A stretch of DNA of 8,763 nt, taken from Bacteroidota bacterium (GTDB lineage: Bacteria > Bacteroidota > Bacteroidia > Cytophagales > Cyclobacteriaceae). The translations under genes were made by a program, and so were the position numbers. Shown piece after piece: positions 6,450 through 8,763 of the stretch. Numbering within the stretch: the first letter of the stretch is position 1; every line of letters begins with the position of its first letter. The stretch covers positions 1 to 8,763 of the forward strand of contig JAEWLI010000175.1 of the NCBI GenBank assembly GCA_023393375.1, written 5' to 3'. The notes under the pieces are model-generated. The model saw nothing but the letters and a program-made list of their open reading frames with translations, had not been told where the DNA came from and made no database searches.

Positions 6450-6489
6450 AACCATCCAACCATCCAACCATCTAACCATCTAACCATCT
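6450..6489 (+). repeat. Right tandem 8-nt repeat tract of cassette 1
   Basis: Five gapless 8-nt units are present: two AACCATCC followed by three AACCATCT. They end 5 nt before the cas1 ATG. They are the reverse complement, with one change per unit, of the GAATGGTT-type units of the left tract. Confidence 0.92.
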
Positions 6490-6494
6490 AGTTC

Positions 6495-7499
6495 ATGAAA
6501 AAAACCTACTATCTCTTCAATCCAGGCCGCTTAAGCCGCAAAGACAACACATTAAAATTTGTACCTGTCGATGAAAATGGATTGGAAGGCCAGCCTAGAT
6601 ATATTCCGGTAGAAGGAGTTTCCGATTTGTATGTGTTTGGAAGTTTGGATGCCAATAGCTCGTTGTACAATTTTATGGGCAAGAATCAGATAACAGTTCA
6701 TTTTTTCGATTATTACGAACATTATACAGGTTCTTTTTACCCAAAGGAATATTTGTTGGCCGGGAAAATGCAGGTAGCACAAACATTGCACTATGCCGAT
6801 AAAAAGAAGAGGCTTTTGATAGCACACAAATTTGTGGAAGGTGCAGCATTCAATATGGTTAAAAACCTTCGCTATTACCAAAACCGGGGCAAAGACCTCG
6901 AACCATACATCTGTCAGATGGAAGAATACCAGCATAAATTGACCGCATGCCAAGATATTCCTACATTGATGGGTTATGAAGGAAACATCAGACAAGTATA
7001 TTATCAGGCATTTGATGATATATTGAAAGAGTTTGTTATGGAAGGCCGTTCAAAGCAGCCTCCCCTAAACGAAATAAACACGCTGATCTCTTTTGGCAAC
7101 ATGATGTGCTATACCTTGTGTTTGGATATGATTTACCATACACAATTAAACCCAACTATCAGTTTTTTGCACGAACCAGGCACAAGAAGATATTCATTGG
7201 CACTAGATTTGGCGGAAATATTTAAACCTATTTTGGTAGACAGGACGATTTTTAGGGTAATAAACAGAAAAGAGATCAAACAGAATGATTTTGACCTGAA
7301 ACTTAATTATTGTCTGATCAAGGAGTCGGGGAAAAAAACATTTATTGCTGCGTTTGAAGATCGGCTAAAAGAAACCATTCAACATCGAACCCTTAAAAAA
7401 CACGTCAGCTACAAAAGTTTGGTAAAACTGGAGTGTTACAAGCTGACCAAACACTTAATGGAAATGGAAGACTACAAACCTTTTAAGATTTGGTGGTAA
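6495..7499 (+). CDS. cas1: Cas1 integrase (I-B-like)
   Basis: Cas1 (334 aa, usual length for the family) catalyses integration of prespacers at the leader end of the array as a complex with Cas2. The N-terminal beta domain (about 1-90) includes FGSLDANSSLYNFMGKNQI. The C-terminal helical domain carries the metal-binding residues E162 (GYEGNIRQVYY), H226 (FLHEPGTRRYSLALDLAEIF) and D238/E241. The protein ends with aromatic residues (FKIWW). The sequence looks like Cas1 of I-B systems, in agreement with the 30-nt repeats. The ATG lies 5 nt after the right repeat tract of cassette 1, and the stop lies 6 nt before the left tract of cassette 2. The gene is therefore boxed in by two insertions, and its translation probably depends on initiation close to the end of a potential RNA stem. 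Confidence 0.96.
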   Translation: MKKTYYLFNPGRLSRKDNTLKFVPVDENGLEGQPRYIPVEGVSDLYVFGSLDANSSLYNFMGKNQITVHFFDYYEHYTGSFYPKEYLLAGKMQVAQTLHYADKKKRLLIAHKFVEGAAFNMVKNLRYYQNRGKDLEPYICQMEEYQHKLTACQDIPTLMGYEGNIRQVYYQAFDDILKEFVMEGRSKQPPLNEINTLISFGNMMCYTLCLDMIYHTQLNPTISFLHEPGTRRYSLALDLAEIFKPILVDRTIFRVINRKEIKQNDFDLKLNYCLIKESGKKTFIAAFEDRLKETIQHRTLKKHVSYKSLVKLECYKLTKHLMEMEDYKPFKIWW

Positions 7500-7505
7500 A
7501 TTTCA

Positions 7506-7546
7506 GGTGGTGAGGTGGTGGAGTGGAGAAGTTGTGAAGTGGAGAT
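7506..7546 (+). repeat. Left GGTGGTGA/AGTGGAG-type repeat tract of cassette 2
   Basis: This is a purine/T tract of degenerate short units (GGTGGTGAGGTGGTG, then GAGTGGAGAAG, then TTGTGAAGTGGAG) beginning 6 nt after the cas1 stop. It contains essentially no C, in contrast to the complementary C-rich tract on the right. Confidence 0.8.
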
Positions 7547-7600
7547 TAAAAAAATAGATTAGCTTTATACCATATAGATAAAACCAAACAATAATATACT

Positions 7601-7937
7601 ATGGAACATGAATCGTTTAATGATTCCTTCAGGAGAAGAACTAAAGCTTTTGCAATCAGCATCATTAAGTTTATTGGATCTTTGAATAAGAATGATGAGG
7701 TAAGAATTCTTCTCAGATCATCAACACAGTGGCAGCCAATTTTAGGGCGGCATGTAGTGCAAGATCACAAGCTGAATATTTTGCCAAACTATGCATTGTT
7801 TAGAAGAAGCGGATGAATCTTTATTTTGGTTGGAATTATTAGATGAAGCTGAATTATATAAAGCCCAATGGACAGAAGAACTAAAAAAGGAGTGTACTGA
7901 AATATTGTCCATTATGGCTGTAACAAGGAAAATTTAA
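7601..7937 (+). pseudogene. S23 four-helix-bundle gene, broken by two frameshifts
   Basis: The ATG at 7601 opens RRRTKAFAISIIKFIGSL and ...VRILLRSST, the first helix and the start of the S23 signature (family form LLRSGTSVGAN-RAA). The frame is lost near 7727. The next frame continues the family sequence as VAANFRAACSARSQAEYF and AKLCIV. It is lost again near 7800, and the third frame gives EEADESLFWLELLDEAELYK and ends at TAA 7935-7937. Each break is explained by one missing base. Repaired, the product would be about 112 aa, a normal S23 length. It belongs to a different S23 subfamily from the intact gene at 6077. As read, translation from 7601 stops after 71 codons in unrelated sequence. 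The gene is decayed, while its flanking repeats remain well matched. Confidence 0.88.
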
Positions 7938-7960
7938 AAAATAGGTTAAAGTCAACATAA

Positions 7961-8003
7961 TCACCACTTCACTATTTACCACTTCACCATTCACCACCTC
8001 ACT
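7961..8003 (+). repeat. Right CACCACTTCAC-type repeat tract of cassette 2
   Basis: Three related units are present: CACCACTTCAC (7962-7972), TTACCACTTCACCA (7976-7989) and TTCACCACCTCAC (7990-8002). They end 2 nt before the cas2 ATG. The tract lacks G entirely and is complementary to the left tract. Confidence 0.85.
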
Positions 8004-8004
8004 T

Positions 8005-8268
8005 ATGTATGTAATTTTGGTTTATGATATCGGAGAAAAGCGAGTTGCAAAGATGTTAAAGCTCTGTCGCAAGTATTTAAATTGGATCCAGAATTCTGTT
8101 TTTGAAGGAGAGATAACAGAAGTAAAGCTAAAAGAGTTGAAGGCATATGCCAAAGATATTATGGAATCCGCAGAAGACAGTCTGATTATTTTTAAAAGTC
8201 GGGAAGAAAAATGGCTGGACAAGGAAATCATTGGTAAGGAAAAAGGTACAATAGACAATTTCATTTGA
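8005..8268 (+). CDS. cas2: Cas2, structural partner of Cas1 in spacer integration
   Basis: This 87-aa protein has the usual Cas2 length and ferredoxin-like pattern. It opens MYVILVYDIGEKRVAKML with the conserved Asp at residue 8 after the first strand. YLNWIQNSVFEGEITEVKL is the typical second-strand region, and SLIIFKSREEKW the next. The Cas2 dimer bridges two Cas1 dimers during integration; nuclease activity is not required for this in studied systems. The ATG follows the right repeat tract of cassette 2 by 2 nt, and there is no room for a ribosome-binding site outside the repeats. The gene is directly followed by the leader and array. Confidence 0.96.
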   Translation: MYVILVYDIGEKRVAKMLKLCRKYLNWIQNSVFEGEITEVKLKELKAYAKDIMESAEDSLIIFKSREEKWLDKEIIGKEKGTIDNFI

Positions 8269-8295
8269 TTACAAAGTTGTCGATGATCTGCTATT

Positions 8296-8338
8296 ATTCT
8301 GAATTTCTTTAGGTAATTTCGTTAGATTACTTCAGAAT
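8296..8338 (+). other. Bulged inverted repeat in the leader, just after cas2
   Basis: The right arm ATTACTTCAGAAT (8326-8338) pairs with ATTCTGAA (8296-8303) and GTAAT (8313-8317). The left arm has a 9-nt bulge and the end loop is 8 nt. That gives 13 paired bases 28 nt after the cas2 stop. It may end the cas transcript or be a protein-binding site; no T-run follows. Confidence 0.5.
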
Positions 8339-8431
8339 CTTAACCACAATGCATCCTAAAGAGGTTGTCGATGATAAGGCAAAATCCTGCTATTAAAGGT
8401 CGACGACAAAAGCTTTAAAAAATCTCTTCCC

Positions 8432-8439
8432 TATCTTTG
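8432..8439 (+). promoter_or_regulatory. Candidate -7 box of the pre-crRNA promoter
   Basis: TATCTTTG fits the Bacteroidota -7 consensus TAnnTTTG exactly and lies 43 nt before the first repeat, a sensible place for the array promoter. No TTTG is found at the expected -33 spacing (only TTTA, 14 nt upstream), so the call rests on the one box. Confidence 0.42.
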
Positions 8440-8482
8440 TTTTATTGCCACAGAAGCCGTATTTTGCAGTAAGTCCTGACGG

Positions 8483-8763
8483 ACCTTAATCGTACCATAG
8501 TGGAATTGAAATTCCTTTTCAGTTACTTTAATATCCACCCCTCCAAAACCTTAATCGTACCATAGTGGAATTGAAATTGAATTAATTTGCCGTAATCCTT
8601 TTCAATCATGCTACCTTAATCGTACCATAGTGGAATTGAAATACTAAATTAATCAGTGCGTTAATTTCATGCTCTGACCTTAATCGTACCATAGTGGAAT
8701 TGAAATAAAATGATTATCAGCAATCTAATTGTGTTGTTACTTGTACCATAATCGTACCATAGT
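8483..8763 (+). CRISPR. CRISPR array, 30-nt repeats, start of array only
   Basis: Four identical 30-nt repeats lie at 8483-8512, 8548-8577, 8613-8642 and 8677-8706, beginning ACCTTAATCG and ending GGAATTGAAAT. A fifth starts at 8745 with one change (ACCATAATCG) and is cut by the window end. Spacers are 35, 35, 34 and 38 nt (8513-8547, 8578-8612, 8643-8676, 8707-8744). The 3' end resembles I-B repeats, in which Cas6 cleavage leaves an 8-nt 5' tag such as ATTGAAAC; here it would be ATTGAAAT. That end faces away from cas2, placing the leader between cas2 and the first repeat. Spacers are all different, so the array has been active. The total length is unknown. Confidence 0.97.

Larger units (their letters stand above)
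5963..6489 (+). mobile_element. S23 cassette 1: four-helix-bundle gene between complementary repeat tracts
   Basis: This ~527-bp unit fills the space between the cas4 stop and the cas1 start. The left tract has units such as TGAATGGG and TGAATGGT, the right tract AACCATCC and AACCATCT. They are complementary: ATGGTTGGAT at 6024-6033 has its exact complement at 6454-6463 and again at 6462-6471. A transcript would fold into a stem with the gene in the loop. This is the architecture of 23S rRNA intervening sequences, which also carry S23 genes. That it is a mobile unit is inferred from its repetition (cassette 2) and its position in an operon. Confidence 0.6.
7506..8003 (+). mobile_element. S23 cassette 2: broken four-helix-bundle gene between complementary repeat tracts
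   Basis: This ~0.5-kb unit fills the space between cas1 and cas2. GTGAGGTGGTG (7510-7520) is exactly complementary to CACCACCTCAC (7992-8002). Further inside, GTGAAGTGG (7534-7542) is complementary to CCACTTCAC at 7964-7972 and 7979-7987. The pairs are nested, so the transcript could form a closing stem around the gene. The plan is the same as cassette 1, but the repeat sequence and S23 subfamily differ, so it is not a recent copy of cassette 1. Confidence 0.58.
8269..8482 (+). promoter_or_regulatory. CRISPR leader between cas2 and the array
   Basis: This is a 214-nt AT-rich non-coding stretch preceding the first repeat. Its position and the repeat orientation (ATTGAAAT at the 3' end) make it the leader, where transcription starts and new spacers enter. 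GTTGTCGATGAT occurs twice (8276-8287 and 8364-8375), each followed by CTGCTATTA (8288-8296 directly; 8387-8395 after 11 nt). A partial inverse, CGACAA, is at 8404-8409. A bulged hairpin lies at 8296-8338. No open frame of note is present. Confidence 0.75.

Noticed and set aside
6552..6995. 147-aa open frame on the minus strand inside cas1
   Set aside because: Cas1 on the plus strand has all family motifs here. The antisense product is Cys/Phe-rich with no domain and no start context.
5963..8003. Diversity-generating retroelement, because S23 proteins share the Avd fold
   Set aside because: No reverse transcriptase, template repeat or variable repeat is present in the window.
8364..8409. tracrRNA-like or other small RNA in the leader
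   Set aside because: Only a 6-bp stem (TTGTCG/CGACAA) with a large loop is seen, and it has no complementarity to the CRISPR repeat. Type I systems do not use a tracrRNA.
8513..8612. Shared TCCTTTTCA in spacers 1 and 2
   Set aside because: Nine shared bases in AT-rich spacers at different offsets are compatible with chance; the flanks do not match.

Overview
The window is a low-GC, AT-rich stretch that looks like the chromosome of a member of the Bacteroidota. The signs are the style of the Cas proteins (closest in my recognition to the Porphyromonas 'PGING'/I-B-like families), weak or absent Shine-Dalgarno sites, a Bacteroidota-type -7 box (TATCTTTG), and S23-type four-helix-bundle genes between operon genes. 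It holds a type I CRISPR-Cas locus read left to right, ending in a CRISPR array of 30-nt repeats with an I-B-like 3' end (ATTGAAAT).

Layout. 2-1003 is the C-terminal part of cas3, cut by the window edge inside helicase motif III. 1009-2322 is a cas8-like large subunit and 2335-3393 a cas7 (Csp1/DevR-like) backbone gene. 3441-4112 is a Y1/HUH RAYT-type transposase gene carrying REP-like palindromes inside its own reading frame. 4121-4396 is a scar: a frameshifted 5' fragment of cas4 fused directly to the 3' end of a second, diverged cas7, followed by a strong hairpin. 4506-5279 is on the minus strand: a 53-aa small protein plus a PARP-like ADP-ribosyltransferase-fold protein, arranged like a toxin-antitoxin pair. 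The adaptation genes follow: intact cas4 (5471-5965), cas1 (6495-7499) and cas2 (8005-8268). Then come a 214-nt leader and the array (8483 to the window end, four complete repeats plus one cut by the edge).

The adaptation operon is interrupted twice. Between cas4 and cas1, and again between cas1 and cas2, sits a roughly 0.5-kb unit with a four-helix-bundle (S23, 23S rRNA intervening-sequence protein) gene. Each unit is flanked by short-period repeats that are complementary to each other, so its transcript could fold into a long stem. The first gene is intact; the second is broken by two single-base frameshifts. This matches the architecture of 23S rRNA intervening sequences, but inside a cas operon.

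How it fits together. Cas4, Cas1 and Cas2 would select and integrate new spacers next to the leader. Cas8 and Cas7 form most of the interference complex and Cas3 degrades the target. No cas5 or cas6 is visible; they would have to lie upstream of the window or elsewhere. The duplicated fragments suggest that an effector module (cas3-cas8-cas7-RAYT-cas4 5' end) was joined to a resident adaptation module and replaced the resident effector genes, leaving only the resident cas7 tail.
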